A DNA stretch of 64,000 nucleotides from Alkalihalobacillus sp. LMS6 (GCF_024362765.1 NZ_CP093302.1:1022001-1086000), one strand, 5' to 3'; positions 9,399 to 18,673 are shown, counted from the first letter of the stretch. Notes: a model not told the origin generated them from the sequence alone. Numbers and translations: made by a program.

Positions 9399-10269
9399 TT
9401 AAAGATTCTCTTTGCGATATACGACATAATGTTGTCCCCAGAGTTTTTCTAAGGAAGAAAGTGAGACAAGTTTCCAAGGGTGAAATAAAGTTTGCCCATT
9501 TTTATTAAAAAAGAGTTGATGGCTCACACAATAAGAAGCGTGAATAATAGCCCCCTCCTCATTTCGCCAAATGAGCACATCAGTTGGCTTTATTTCATTA
9601 TGAAGGTGCTCTTTATAATGATTTATCGCTAAAGCAGTTTGAAATGGCTCTTCGTGGAGCCATTCATTTTTATGCCACTCTATAGCTGTAATGGCATAAA
9701 GCGTCGCAGAAAGACAGTTCGGACCACTTGTAGCAGGAAAACGATTGACGGTTTTTTTCAATGTGGCGCGGTAAATAAGTGGAGGAAGGCTCTGTTATCC
9801 AAGTATCCCAGTCTTGTGCATATTGACGTAAGATGCTCTTTCTTTGATCAAGTGGAAGAGTATACCACATTCTCGATTGGAGGGCGACTTTAGATCCGCT
9901 TAGATAAGAAGTTTCAACTATTTGTTCTGGAAAGTAATGAGCAGGTATAATTAGCCCCCGATTATAACAGATCTGCAGTTTTATTATCCATTTCCGCTTT
10001 ATTTCACACATCTGTTCAAGCCAATTTGGTTCAGCAATAATAACGGTGTCGACTTCATTCGACAGCTACCATGTTTCTAATGCACTAGTGAGACCTACTT
10101 GTGTATAGCTTGGATCGTTAAAAAAGCTTTTTCGATCCATTACAATTGTCTTAGTTAATTGGGAAGAAACGCGGGAAAGATTGTCTTTTTTTAGAAAAAA
10201 ATAATCTCTATGCGGAACATAAGTACGTGCCCAATGAGCCAAAATGGACGAACATGGTTCAATCTTCAC
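9399..10269 (-). pseudogene. Broken gene of unknown family (in-frame stop plus frameshift)
   Basis: Three minus-strand open segments (10269-10069, 10065-about 9760, about 9765-9399) read as one protein of about 290 aa if two lesions are repaired. The first is an in-frame TAG at 10068-10066: codons on both sides stay in one frame and give LETW-stop-LSNEVDTV. The second is a frame change at an A7 run near 9760, where removing one A restores the reading. The restored C-terminal part has conserved-looking GPNCLSATL and DVLIWRNEEGAIIHASYCV, perhaps a Cys-His hydrolase fold, but I do not recognise the family. The probable original start is GTG at 10269 with AGGAGG 9 bases upstream. Confidence 0.65.
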
Positions 10270-10363
10270 TCCTGTATACCTCCTCATGATCATCATTCAC
10301 ACAAAGCAAGGCGAAGACACGGATAGATGGTATGCTCATGTATTCGCCTCACGTGTGTGGCGA

Positions 10364-10909
10364 TTATTTTTTTGGTAGCGTTTTAAAAATATCCCCTGAC
10401 TCTAATAAGGCGACAAATTCATCGAGCCAATCATAATAGCCGTTTGCATGATTCAGTTTTTTTAGATCAACCTTAATGGTATCCGACAAATGTGGCGCGT
10501 TTTCCTGCATCGCAAGCAACTCTTCCTTCATTTCATCACTTGCTTTACGGTTACGATCAATCGCTGTGCGCCACTGCTTTGTGAATATCGCAATGAAAGA
10601 ACTATACCAGTCATCTTCGGAACTATAAAGATCCTTTCTTACCCCTTTTTGCCATACTTTTCGTGCCATATGAGCTTCTGTTAACTGACGAATGCTCGTA
10701 CTCATACTTGTTTTACTCATTCCTAACTGTTCACTCATCTGATCAAGTGTTAAGGGTTGTTCTTCGAATAATAGGGCACCATAAAGACGTCCAGTTGACT
10801 CATTCATTCCGTATAAATGAAGATTAGTGGATAATTCATGTATAAATTTCTCCCGAATTTTCTGGAGTTGTTTCGTATCAGAAGATGACTCATAATTTGT
10901 TGTCTCCAT
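10364..10909 (-). CDS. GbsR/OpcR-type (MarR-fold) regulator
   Basis: A 181-aa protein with a winged helix-turn-helix (LTLDQMSEQLGMSKTSMSTS region, about residues 55-75) and the long C-terminal part of the GbsR family. Family knowledge: B. subtilis GbsR and OpcR control choline and betaine genes and bind choline-type ligands. It is divergent from opuAA-AB-AC with about 250 bp between, so it very likely controls betaine uptake. ATG at 10909 is chosen because GGAGGA lies correctly before it; an upstream ATG at 10924 overlaps that site. Confidence 0.88.
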   Translation of the reverse strand: METTNYESSSDTKQLQKIREKFIHELSTNLHLYGMNESTGRLYGALLFEEQPLTLDQMSEQLGMSKTSMSTSIRQLTEAHMARKVWQKGVRKDLYSSEDDWYSSFIAIFTKQWRTAIDRNRKASDEMKEELLAMQENAPHLSDTIKVDLKKLNHANGYYDWLDEFVALLESGDIFKTLPKK

Positions 10910-11058
10910 AATATTCCTCCACATTCTTGATAAATAAAGTGTAACAAAATCCCAAAAAAGTGAACACTAAGAGAAACAGGAGCAATCATTAGCATTGGGG
11001 AGTATTTTTGAGGAAAGACATCGTTAAGTTTGTTTAATAAAAACTGTACAAACAATAT

Positions 11059-11085
11059 AAACGGATAGAATGATTTATTCCGTTT
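11059..11085. promoter_or_regulatory. Inverted repeat, candidate operator of opu operon
   Basis: AAACGGA (11059-11065) and TCCGTTT (11079-11085) are perfect 7-bp inverted arms separated by 13 bp. The right arm overlaps the predicted -35 box of the opu promoter, a position suited to repression by the divergent GbsR-type protein. The link to that protein is inferred. Confidence 0.45.
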
Positions 11086-11113
11086 GATTGATTTTTCATT
11101 TATACGGTATAGT
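11084..11113 (+). promoter_or_regulatory. Predicted sigma-A promoter of opuAA-AB-AC
   Basis: TTGATT (11084-11089), an 18-bp spacer and TATAGT (11108-11113) lie about 45 bp before the opuAA start. This placement also rules out the in-frame ATG at 11084 as the true start. Confidence 0.5.
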
Positions 11114-11158
11114 TACATAGTCACAAAGACGCAGGAATTGTATAAAGAGGTGGAAAAC

Positions 11159-12376
11159 TTGTCGAAAATTAAGGTTGAAGGCTTAACTAAAGTGTTTGGC
11201 AAAAAACCTAAACGAGCCTTAGATATGTTGAAAGAGGGTAAGAAAAAACCCGAGATCTTAGAAAAAACGGGATTAACGGTTGGTGTTGATCGCGCAAGTT
11301 TTGAAGTTCAAGATGGCGAAATCTTTGTAATAATGGGACTATCTGGTAGTGGGAAATCCACACTTGTCCGCTTACTAAACCGTTTAATTAATCCTACTGT
11401 AGGTAGCGTATTGGTTGATGGCAAAGACTTAGCGAAGATGGATCAAAAAGATTTACGAGAAGTACGTCGTAAAAAAATGAGTATGGTGTTTCAGAAATTT
11501 GGTTTGTTCCCAAACCGTACAATTATGAGCAACGTCGAATATGGACTTGAAATTCAAGGGATTCCACGCGAAAAAAGAAGAGAAACAGCTCAGACTTCAT
11601 TAGAACTTGTTGGTTTAAAGGGTTATGAATCAAGTTACCCTGATCAACTATCAGGTGGTATGCAGCAGCGGGTTGGACTAGCACGAGCGCTTGCCAATGA
11701 TCCAGATATTCTATTAATGGATGAGGCGTTCTCGGCACTTGATCCACTTATTCGTAAAGATATGCAAGATGAGTTGCTTGATTTACAAGAGAAAATGAAT
11801 CGTACGATTATTTTTATTACGCATGATTTGGATGAGGCGCTGAGAATAGGTGATCGAATAATGATCATGAAAGACGGTTCGGTTGTTCAGATTGGAACAC
11901 CAGAAGAAATTTTGACGCAGCCTGAAAATGAGTACGTAGAACGATTCGTAGAAGATGTTGACCGTTCAAAAGTCTTTACAGCAGAAAATGTTATGATCCG
12001 CCCGGAAACGGTTAATTTTGAAAAAGACGGTCCTCGTGTTGCATTACAACGTATGAAAGATGCTGGAATCTCAAGTATTTATGTCACGAAACGAAACCGT
12101 GAACTTGTAGGGATTATTCACGCTACAGATGTTTCAGAGCTTATTAGGCAAAATATAAACAGTGTAGAATCCATCATTATTGAAGATGTACCTAGTGTAG
12201 AAAAGAATACACCTTTAAATGAGTTAATGGATCGATTAGCAGTAAGCTCAGTACCGCTAGTCGTAAAAGAGGAGAATCGATTACAAGGCATTATTGTTCG
12301 TAGCGCAGTCTTAGGTGCGTTATCAGGAAGTGAGGTTGATTTTAATGGATTTTCTACCCCGTCTGGAAGTAGGTGA
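11159..12376 (+). CDS. opuAA: Glycine betaine ABC transporter, ATP-binding subunit
   Basis: About 406 aa. The ABC domain shows Walker [10 protein letters not shown], signature [10 protein letters not shown] and Walker [14 protein letters not shown]; two C-terminal CBS domains (about residues 280-395) match the QAT family, where CBS domains sense ionic strength. The family N-terminal [18 protein letters not shown] is present. Start TTG 11159 with AGAGGTGG 5-10 bases upstream is chosen; the longer ATG form at 11084 begins inside the promoter. It drives import of betaine or a related osmoprotectant with OpuAB and OpuAC. Confidence 0.93.
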   Translation: MSKIKVEGLTKVFGKKPKRALDMLKEGKKKPEILEKTGLTVGVDRASFEVQDGEIFVIMGLSGSGKSTLVRLLNRLINPTVGSVLVDGKDLAKMDQKDLREVRRKKMSMVFQKFGLFPNRTIMSNVEYGLEIQGIPREKRRETAQTSLELVGLKGYESSYPDQLSGGMQQRVGLARALANDPDILLMDEAFSALDPLIRKDMQDELLDLQEKMNRTIIFITHDLDEALRIGDRIMIMKDGSVVQIGTPEEILTQPENEYVERFVEDVDRSKVFTAENVMIRPETVNFEKDGPRVALQRMKDAGISSIYVTKRNRELVGIIHATDVSELIRQNINSVESIIIEDVPSVEKNTPLNELMDRLAVSSVPLVVKEENRLQGIIVRSAVLGALSGSEVDFNGFSTPSGSR

Positions 12377-13187
12377 ATGGGTCGAAACCGCAGCAGATTG
12401 GCTGAAGGAGAACGTTGAGTGGTTCTTCGACGCAATTGTATTTTTAATTGCTCTCTTAATAGATGGCATTTATTGGGTCATTTCCCTGCCGCCAAGCTGG
12501 CTGTTTATTATTCTAGTAGCAGTGGGAACGTACATGTTAAACCGCGGAAAATGGGGTTTAGTTGCCTTTGTTACGATTGGTTTAGTTTTTATAGATAGTT
12601 TAAATTTTTGGAACGGCATGCTAGACACGCTATCAATCGTTCTTGCAGCAGGAATTATTTCTGTTATTTTCGGTGTGCCACTTGGCATTTGGATGGCAAA
12701 AAAAGATGGCGTCGAAGCGTTTTTCAAGCCTGTTCTTGATTTTATGCAGACGATGCCTGCATTCGTTTACTTAATCCCAGCTGTTACATTTTTTGGTGTT
12801 GGGATGGTTCCAGGTGTGGTTGCATCTGTTATCTTTGCGATGCCACCAACGGTTCGTATGACAAATCTCGGTATTCGACAAGTATCAACAGAACTGATTG
12901 AAGCGTCAGAAGCATTCGGTTCTACTAGTTCGCAAAAATTATTTAAAGTACAGTTACCTTTAGCAAAAGGAACGATGATGGCTGGTATTAACCAGACGGT
13001 TATGCTTGCCCTATCAATGGTCGTTATTGCTGCAATGATCGGTGCATCCGGAATTGGCCGTGATGTGTATCGAGCAGTTGGACAAAATGATATTGGAGCA
13101 GGTTTTGAATCTGGTATAGCAATCGTTATACTCGCCATTATTTTAGACCGTTTAACACAAAGTTTTAATAAAAAACAAGAAGCTTAA
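12345..13187 (+). CDS. opuAB: Glycine betaine ABC transporter, permease subunit
   Basis: A 280-aa inner-membrane protein with about six to seven spans and the BPD permease EAA-type loop (ELIEASEAFGSTSSQKLFKVQLPLA, about residues 185-210) that contacts the ATPase. The start ATG 12345 lies inside opuAA (32-bp overlap) behind AGTGAGG, so the two are coupled. The next gene, opuAC, follows after a 70-bp gap. Confidence 0.93.
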   Translation: MDFLPRLEVGEWVETAADWLKENVEWFFDAIVFLIALLIDGIYWVISLPPSWLFIILVAVGTYMLNRGKWGLVAFVTIGLVFIDSLNFWNGMLDTLSIVLAAGIISVIFGVPLGIWMAKKDGVEAFFKPVLDFMQTMPAFVYLIPAVTFFGVGMVPGVVASVIFAMPPTVRMTNLGIRQVSTELIEASEAFGSTSSQKLFKVQLPLAKGTMMAGINQTVMLALSMVVIAAMIGASGIGRDVYRAVGQNDIGAGFESGIAIVILAIILDRLTQSFNKKQEA

Positions 13188-13257
13188 TCTTAGGAACTAG
13201 GGGGTCATTCCCCCTTTAAATAAACAAAGAAAACATCTTATAGGAGGTCAATTACGT

Positions 13258-14181
13258 ATGAATTGGAAACAAATTGGTACAACGTCAGGTTTAGCCCTTG
13301 TGGTAACACTAGCGGCATGTGGAAATGGTGATGACAGTGGAGAGAACACTGGATCTGTAGAAGATGAAGCAGATATGTTGTCTCAAGAAGACATTGCAGA
13401 AAATTTAACTGCTATTACAGGGATTGAACCTGGTGCAGGCGTTATGACAACAACAGAAACAGCAATCGAGGAATACAATCTTGACTTAGATTTAGATGTA
13501 TCTAGTAGTGCAGTCATGACACAGCAACTTGCCGAACATATAAATAACCACGAGCCGGTGGTTGTAACTGGCTGGTCACCACACTGGAAATTTGAAGCAT
13601 TTGATTTGAAATATCTTGACGATCCGCAAAATGTTTACGGTGATGGTGAGAATATTCACACAATAGCTCGTGATGGTTTAATGGATGATATGCCTGAAGC
13701 GTATCAAATCCTTGATAATTTTTTCTGGACAACAGAAGACATGGAAGCTGTTATGTTAGAGATTGAAGAAGGTTCTACTCCAGAAGAAGCAGCGCGTAAC
13801 TGGGTTGATGAAAATCAAGATACAGTTGATGAATGGACTGCTGGTGTAGACACTGTTGATGGAGACGAAATTATCCTATCTCTAGTGAATTGGGACACTG
13901 AAATTGCATCAACGAACGTTATTGGTGCAGTTTTAGAAGATATGGGTTACAATCCTGAATTGATGGATATGGAAGCACCATACATGTGGCAATCTCTTGC
14001 CGATGGTTCTTCTGATGCGAGTGTAGCAGCTTGGTTACCATTAACACATGGTCATTTCCTAGAGGATTATGAAAGTGACCTTGATGATCTTGGACCAAAT
14101 CTTGAAGGTGCAGTGATTGGTTTAGTTGTGCCTGAATATATGGATATTGATTCAATTGATCAATTACCAACAGCAGAATAA
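13258..14181 (+). CDS. opuAC: Glycine betaine-binding lipoprotein
   Basis: A 307-aa lipoprotein: a short Lys-poor signal peptide ends in the lipobox LAAC (Cys21), then the OpuAC substrate-binding fold. Trp-rich pieces such as VVTGWSPHWKFE and AAWLPLTHGHF fit the aromatic cage that holds trimethylammonium groups. After Cys21 I count about 68 Asp/Glu and 4 Lys/Arg, an extreme acidic bias expected for a protein exposed at high pH or salt. The ATG has GGAGGT 9 bases upstream. A strong terminator follows directly. Confidence 0.93.
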   Translation: MNWKQIGTTSGLALVVTLAACGNGDDSGENTGSVEDEADMLSQEDIAENLTAITGIEPGAGVMTTTETAIEEYNLDLDLDVSSSAVMTQQLAEHINNHEPVVVTGWSPHWKFEAFDLKYLDDPQNVYGDGENIHTIARDGLMDDMPEAYQILDNFFWTTEDMEAVMLEIEEGSTPEEAARNWVDENQDTVDEWTAGVDTVDGDEIILSLVNWDTEIASTNVIGAVLEDMGYNPELMDMEAPYMWQSLADGSSDASVAAWLPLTHGHFLEDYESDLDDLGPNLEGAVIGLVVPEYMDIDSIDQLPTAE

Positions 14182-14185
14182 GCGT

Positions 14186-14228
14186 AAAAAGTGGTTGAAG
14201 GCAAGTATGCCTTCAACCACTTTTTTTT
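14186..14228 (+). terminator. Rho-independent terminator after opuAC
   Basis: A perfect 18-bp arm beginning AAAAAGTGGTTGAAGG pairs across the loop AGTA and is followed by eight T. Confidence 0.92.
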
Positions 14229-14242
14229 GTCGAAAACTTTCT

Positions 14243-14291
14243 CTGTTATAATATATAACAGTTGTTGTTAAAGGTTATCTGTTATAGTACA
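14243..14291. promoter_or_regulatory. Palindromes upstream of glcB, candidate glyoxylate-bypass operator
   Basis: CTGTTATA-ATA-TATAACAG (14243-14261) is a perfect 8-bp inverted repeat with a 3-bp spacer and contains a TATAAT-like -10 sequence. A second, weaker element TGTTATAGTACA lies at 14280-14291. The core TGTTATA/TATAACA recurs before the isocitrate lyase gene, which suggests one shared regulator. Confidence 0.5.
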
Positions 14292-14326
14292 ATTGAATGA
14301 ACGATTGAAAGAAAGGTGTTGAAAGG

Positions 14327-16480
14327 ATGGCTTATAAACAGATTGGAAACCTTCAAATTGCAACTACACTCCATCAATTTATTGAACAAGAGGTACTAAA
14401 AGGGATTGATGTGAAATCGGATTTATTTTGGAACGGATTTGAGCAAATCATTCATGATCTAGCCCCCATTAATCAACAGTTACTGAAGGAGCGAGAATGG
14501 TTTCAAGAGCAGATCAATCAGTGGCATCAAACTCATTCATTTCAAAAAGACGATTATTATCAATTTTTAACAGAAATCGGTTATTTGCAGCCGGAGCCAG
14601 AGCCTTTTACGATTACCACGAGTGGGATTGATGACGAAATTGCTACACAGGCGGGCCCGCAGTTAGTTGTTCCAATCAACAATAGCAGATTCGCCATAAA
14701 CGCAGCTAATGCGAGGTGGGGAAGCTTATATGATGCACTTTATGGAAGCGATGTCATTAAGGTCGAAGCAACGAAGGTAGAGGGGTATGATGAAGGTCGA
14801 GGAAATGAAGTCATTCGGTACGCCAAACAATTTTTAGATGAAACGGTCCCGTTAGCAAAGGATTCTCACCAGAACGTGGTTGAGTATAAAGTTGTTCAGG
14901 AGAACCTCATTGCTACACTAGAGGATGGGACTGAAACTGGTTTAGCAAATGAAAAAGCCTTTATTGGTTTCCAAGGAGATGAACGAGCATTATCAGCCGT
15001 CTTGTTTGAGCATCACCATATGCGAATCGTCTTGCAAATTGACCGTTCGCATGCAATAGGAGGGACTGATCGTGCTGGTATTAGCGACATTATACTCGAG
15101 TCAGCTTTAACAACCATTATGGACTGCGAAGACTCAGTTACAGCAGTTGATGCAGAAGATAAAGTAGACGTCTATCGGAACTGGTTTCATTTAATGACAG
15201 GGAAAAGTAGTGCTTCATTTATGAAAAATGGTCAGAAGACGCAGCGCTCCTTAAATGAAGATGATTATTACCGTTCCCCAACAGGGGCTCCACTACTTGT
15301 GAAAGGTCGCTCGTTAATGTTAATTCGAAATGTTGGCCATCTAATGAAAACAGACGCTATTAAAGATGCATCCGGTCGTTCTATACCAGAAGGAATAATG
15401 GATGGCGTTATTACAACGCTTATTGCGATGCATGATTTAGCAGGGCATTCATCCGTCCAAAATTCATCAAAGCAATCCATATATATCGTAAAACCAAAAA
15501 TGCACGGTGCGAAAGAAGTTGCTTTTGCCCATACATTGTTTAACAAAATTGAAGATTTACTCGGGTTAGAACGTTACACAATAAAAATCGGTGTGATGGA
15601 TGAAGAACGTCGAACCTCGTTAAATTTATCAGCTTGTATTTATGAAGTGAAAGAGCGCATCTTTTTTATTAATACAGGTTTCTTAGACCGAACAGGAGAT
15701 GAAATCCACACGTCAATGGAAGCAGGTCCTGTTGTTCGAAAGCATGAAATGAAAGAAACGAAGTGGATTCAGTCTTACGAAAAAGCAAATGTTCAAACTG
15801 GCTTAAATGCGCAATTTCAAGGAAAAGCACAAATTGGCAAAGGCATGTGGGCGATGCCTGATGAAATGGATGCATTAGTCAAAGAAAAAGGAAGCCAGCT
15901 CAAGGCAGGGGCTTCCACGGCCTGGGTTCCATCACCAACAGCAGCGACACTTCATGCGTTGCACTATCATCAAATCAATGTGATTGATACGCAAACACAG
16001 TTAAGGGTCAGTAAAGTTGATTATCGGAAAGATTTATTAGAGGTCCCCCTTGCTAGTCGTTCATATGAGCAGGAAGAAATTGAAGAGGAGCTTGATAATA
16101 ATATTCAAAGTATCTTAGGATACGTGGTTAGATGGATTGATCAAGGAATTGGTTGTTCAAAAGTCCCAGATATTCATCACATGGCGCTAATGGAAGATCG
16201 AGCAACACTTCGAATTTCAAGTCAATTATTAGCAAATTGGCTGTATCATGGCGTTTGTACAAAGGAACAACTCGAACAATCATTTAAAAAAATGGCTCGT
16301 GTTGTGGATAAACAAAATGAGCACGATTCTCTCTATCAATCGTTAGTAAGTGAAGAGTCGATTGCATTTCAAGCAGCAAAAGAGCTCGTTTATTCAGGAA
16401 AAACTCAGCCATCTGGCTACACAGAACCAATTTTGCATAAACGCCGACAAGAAGCAAAACATATGATGTTAAAAGCGTAA
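14327..16480 (+). CDS. glcB: Malate synthase G
   Basis: A 717-aa cytosolic enzyme that joins glyoxylate and acetyl-CoA to malate. Length and sequence fit the long monomeric G isoform rather than the shorter A form (about 530 aa). Visible family pieces include the TIM-barrel stretch IVLQIDRSHAIGGTDRAGI, MDCEDSVTAVDAEDK (Mg-binding Glu and Asp), the Arg of RSLMLIRNVGH, and the C-terminal region with EDRATLRISSQLLANWL. AAGGTG 8 bases before the ATG supports the start. It is convergent with isocitrate lyase; together they form the glyoxylate bypass used for growth on acetate or fatty acids. Confidence 0.95.
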   Translation: MAYKQIGNLQIATTLHQFIEQEVLKGIDVKSDLFWNGFEQIIHDLAPINQQLLKEREWFQEQINQWHQTHSFQKDDYYQFLTEIGYLQPEPEPFTITTSGIDDEIATQAGPQLVVPINNSRFAINAANARWGSLYDALYGSDVIKVEATKVEGYDEGRGNEVIRYAKQFLDETVPLAKDSHQNVVEYKVVQENLIATLEDGTETGLANEKAFIGFQGDERALSAVLFEHHHMRIVLQIDRSHAIGGTDRAGISDIILESALTTIMDCEDSVTAVDAEDKVDVYRNWFHLMTGKSSASFMKNGQKTQRSLNEDDYYRSPTGAPLLVKGRSLMLIRNVGHLMKTDAIKDASGRSIPEGIMDGVITTLIAMHDLAGHSSVQNSSKQSIYIVKPKMHGAKEVAFAHTLFNKIEDLLGLERYTIKIGVMDEERRTSLNLSACIYEVKERIFFINTGFLDRTGDEIHTSMEAGPVVRKHEMKETKWIQSYEKANVQTGLNAQFQGKAQIGKGMWAMPDEMDALVKEKGSQLKAGASTAWVPSPTAATLHALHYHQINVIDTQTQLRVSKVDYRKDLLEVPLASRSYEQEEIEEELDNNIQSILGYVVRWIDQGIGCSKVPDIHHMALMEDRATLRISSQLLANWLYHGVCTKEQLEQSFKKMARVVDKQNEHDSLYQSLVSEESIAFQAAKELVYSGKTQPSGYTEPILHKRRQEAKHMMLKA

Positions 16481-16487
16481 GAGGGAA

Positions 16488-16521
16488 GAGGGCGATAGCA
16501 AGAACATCGTCCTCTTTTTTT
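16488..16521 (+). terminator. Terminator after glcB
   Basis: GAGGGCGAT pairs with ATCGTCCTC (one G-T pair) and is followed by seven T. Confidence 0.8.
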
Positions 16522-16529
16522 CGCAGCAA

Positions 16530-16562
16530 AAACCTCTAGGTTCAAAAGTACCCTAGAGGTTT
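16530..16562 (-). terminator. Terminator of the aceA unit
   Basis: AAACCTCTAGG (16530-16540) pairs with CCTAGAGGTTT (16552-16562). On the minus strand it is followed by further T, just after the small zinc-ribbon gene. Confidence 0.75.
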
Positions 16563-16571
16563 GCGAGAAAT

Positions 16572-16676
16572 CTATTCTTCTGTTTTGCTTAAGCAGTAGT
16601 CGCATTGAGTAAAGCTTGGTTCTTTCATTGAGATCTTCTTTCCGCAATCTGTACAAACCGTTGTTGTCTCCTGCAC
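16572..16676 (-). CDS. Small zinc-ribbon-like protein, 34 aa
   Basis: A short minus-strand gene reading VQETTTVCTDCGKKISMK, then about 16 further residues with a second pair in QCDYC. The two CxxC pairs make a tetra-Cys zinc site likely. The start GTG at 16676 has AAAGGAG 9 bases upstream. It lies 40 bp after aceA in the same direction and is followed by a terminator, so it is probably cotranscribed with isocitrate lyase. Function unknown. Confidence 0.75.
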   Translation of the reverse strand: MQETTTVCTDCGKKISMKEPSFTQCDYCLSKTEE

Positions 16677-16716
16677 GTTGACCACTCCTTTCCTGATTAG
16701 TCCAAATTTCAGTGAT

Positions 16717-17997
16717 TTATGAGAATTGTTCAGTTTCAGTAGAGCCACTCATTGCTCTAGTAGAAGAGGTCCCTCCGGAAATAACAGATACTACTTCATC
16801 AAAATAACCTGTGCCGACTTCGCGCTGATGTCTTGTTGCAGTATAGCCTTTTTGTTCATTTGAAAATTCTTGTTGCTGAAGTTCCGAGTAAGCACCCATT
16901 CCTCGAGTTGAGTAACCGTTTGCAAGTTCAAACATGCTGTTATTTAAAGCATGGAAGCCAGCTAGCGTGACAAACTGGAATTTATAGCCCATTTCTCCCA
17001 GACGTTCTTGGAATGTTTCAATTTCATCGTCCGATAATTTTGCTTTCCAGTTAAATGAAGGAGAGCAGTTATAAGCAAGTAGTTTTCCAGGAAACTTCTC
17101 ATGAATGGCATCAGCAAACGCTTGTGCCTCTTCTAAATTAGGCTCGGATGTTTCACACCAAATTAAATCGGCATAAGGGGCATAAGCCAGCCCTCGAGCA
17201 ATGGCTTGATCTAAGCCAGCATTTGTACGGAAAAACCCTTCTTCTGTCCGATTATGACTAGCGATAAAGTGGTGATCGTATGGATCAATGTCGCTTGTAA
17301 GCAAGTCAGCAGCATTCGCATCTGTCCGAGCGATGATAAGTGTTGGAACACCTAGAACATCAGCGGCTAGTCGAGCGGCAATCAAGTTCTGTACAGCAGT
17401 ACGTGTAGGGATAAGCACCTTTCCACCTAAATGGCCACATTTCTTTTCAGATGCAAGTTGATCTTCAAAGTGAACACCAGCAGCCCCAGCTTCAATCATT
17501 GATTTCGTTAGTTCGTATACATTTAAGCGTCCACCAAAACCGGCTTCTCCATCTGCGACAATCGGGGCAAACCAATGTGTAGATGAATCTCCTTCGACAA
17601 ATTCAATTTGATCGGCGCGTTGCAAAGCTTGATTAATATTTTTTACAATTTTAGGAACACTATTAGCAGGATATAAGCTTTGATCCGGATACATTTGCCC
17701 TGATAAATTGGCGTCTGCAGCAACTTGCCAGCCGCTAAGATAGATGGCTTTTAAACCCGCTTTTACTTGTTGAACTGCTTGGTTCCCCGTTAGTGCTCCA
17801 AGGGCGCGAACAAATGGATCAGTATGGATAAGGTCCCATAAGCGTTCAGCTCCTTTTTCTGCAAACGTATACTGGATTGGCATTGATCCTCTTAAACTGA
17901 CCACATCTTCTGCAGAATAACCTCGAGTCACGCCTTCCCACCTTGTTTCTGTTTCCCATTGTTGTTGTAATTGCTCGGCTGCTTTTGCACGATTCAT
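16717..17997 (-). CDS. aceA: Isocitrate lyase
   Basis: About 426 aa. It cleaves isocitrate to glyoxylate and succinate, the first step of the glyoxylate bypass. The active-site loop KKCGH with catalytic Cys187 and the metal-binding TIM-barrel pieces ([17 protein letters not shown]) are present. ATG at 17997 is preferred: the AGGAG site is only two bases from the upstream ATG at 18003 but eight from this one. It is convergent with glcB and shares a palindrome type with it. Confidence 0.95.
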   Translation of the reverse strand: MNRAKAAEQLQQQWETETRWEGVTRGYSAEDVVSLRGSMPIQYTFAEKGAERLWDLIHTDPFVRALGALTGNQAVQQVKAGLKAIYLSGWQVAADANLSGQMYPDQSLYPANSVPKIVKNINQALQRADQIEFVEGDSSTHWFAPIVADGEAGFGGRLNVYELTKSMIEAGAAGVHFEDQLASEKKCGHLGGKVLIPTRTAVQNLIAARLAADVLGVPTLIIARTDANAADLLTSDIDPYDHHFIASHNRTEEGFFRTNAGLDQAIARGLAYAPYADLIWCETSEPNLEEAQAFADAIHEKFPGKLLAYNCSPSFNWKAKLSDDEIETFQERLGEMGYKFQFVTLAGFHALNNSMFELANGYSTRGMGAYSELQQQEFSNEQKGYTATRHQREVGTGYFDEVVSVISGGTSSTRAMSGSTETEQFS

Positions 17998-18015
17998 TTT
18001 CATCTCTCCTCTAAC

Positions 18016-18027
18016 TGTTATATAACA
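18016..18027. promoter_or_regulatory. Perfect palindrome in aceA leader, candidate operator
   Basis: TGTTATATAACA lies between the predicted -10 box and the start of aceA, a roadblock-like position. The same half-site TGTTATA occurs before glcB. Confidence 0.5.
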
Positions 18028-18046
18028 ATTTAATTATTTAATAACT

Positions 18047-18076
18047 ATACTATTACAGAGGGTGAGAGAACGTCAA
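18047..18076 (-). promoter_or_regulatory. Predicted aceA promoter
   Basis: On the minus strand TTGACG (18076-18071), 18 bp and TAGTAT (18052-18047). Confidence 0.5.
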
Positions 18077-18204
18077 TGCTTTTTTTGAAAAAATCTTACA
18101 ATTATTTTCGACAAATATGATTTTGTGTAGAAAGACGGTATAACTAACCGTTTATATGTAGAAAATAATGGAGGAGACTGTAGGAAAAGTAGAGGGAAGA
18201 TTTT

Positions 18205-18486
18205 ATGTTTATTTTTATTGTGTTGTTTTTAATCATTCCAACGATTTTGTTGTTATTAGCAAGACAATCTTTTTTCATTGAAAAAATCTTTTCGCTTGTT
18301 GCCGTTATAAGCGTATTTACATTCGGATCAATAACTATGTCAGCTGTATATCAAATTTTAGAAAACCAAACCGTGTTTATGACTTCGATCCATGCCGTGT
18401 TCCTTGAACCATTTTTTTTAGTATCAGGTGGCTATTTACTATTTTTTTTGGCGTATCGATTGTTGGATGATTTATTGCGATGGTAG
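18205..18486 (+). CDS. Small membrane protein of unknown function, 93 aa
   Basis: Three hydrophobic segments (about residues 2-18, 27-50 and 62-82) and few charges; the C-terminus ends LLDDLLRW. AGAGGGAAG lies 8-16 bases before the ATG. It stands alone between aceA and a repeat-bearing intergenic region. I do not recognise the family. The hydrophobic pattern and good ribosome site support a real gene. Confidence 0.6.
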   Translation: MFIFIVLFLIIPTILLLLARQSFFIEKIFSLVAVISVFTFGSITMSAVYQILENQTVFMTSIHAVFLEPFFLVSGGYLLFFLAYRLLDDLLRW

Positions 18487-18558
18487 TAACGTGTTTGAGG
18501 CATATGTTTATAAGCGTTCCGTAGGTTCAAATATGTATAAACAATAACTCTTTTTATC

Positions 18559-18599
18559 AAAAAAACCGCTCCATAGTTAAATAACCATGGTGTGAGCGG
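18559..18599 (-). terminator. Probable minus-strand terminator
   Basis: CCGCTC...GAGCGG arms with an inner CAT.GTT/AAC.ATG pairing; seven T follow on the minus strand. The transcript it ends is unclear: the nearest minus-strand gene ends about 460 bp away. Confidence 0.5.
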
Positions 18600-18673
18600 A
18601 ATAGGATAGAGTCCATGAAGAATGGAGAGATACAAAGCTTAATTGACACATCTGTCTTACTCATTAACGCCGA

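Noticed and set aside
9755-9770. A-AAA-AAC slippery heptamer at the junction of two open segments, suggesting programmed -1 frameshifting
   Set aside because: The downstream segment needs a +1 shift, not -1, and an in-frame TAG already interrupts the gene upstream, so decay or a sequencing error is more likely.
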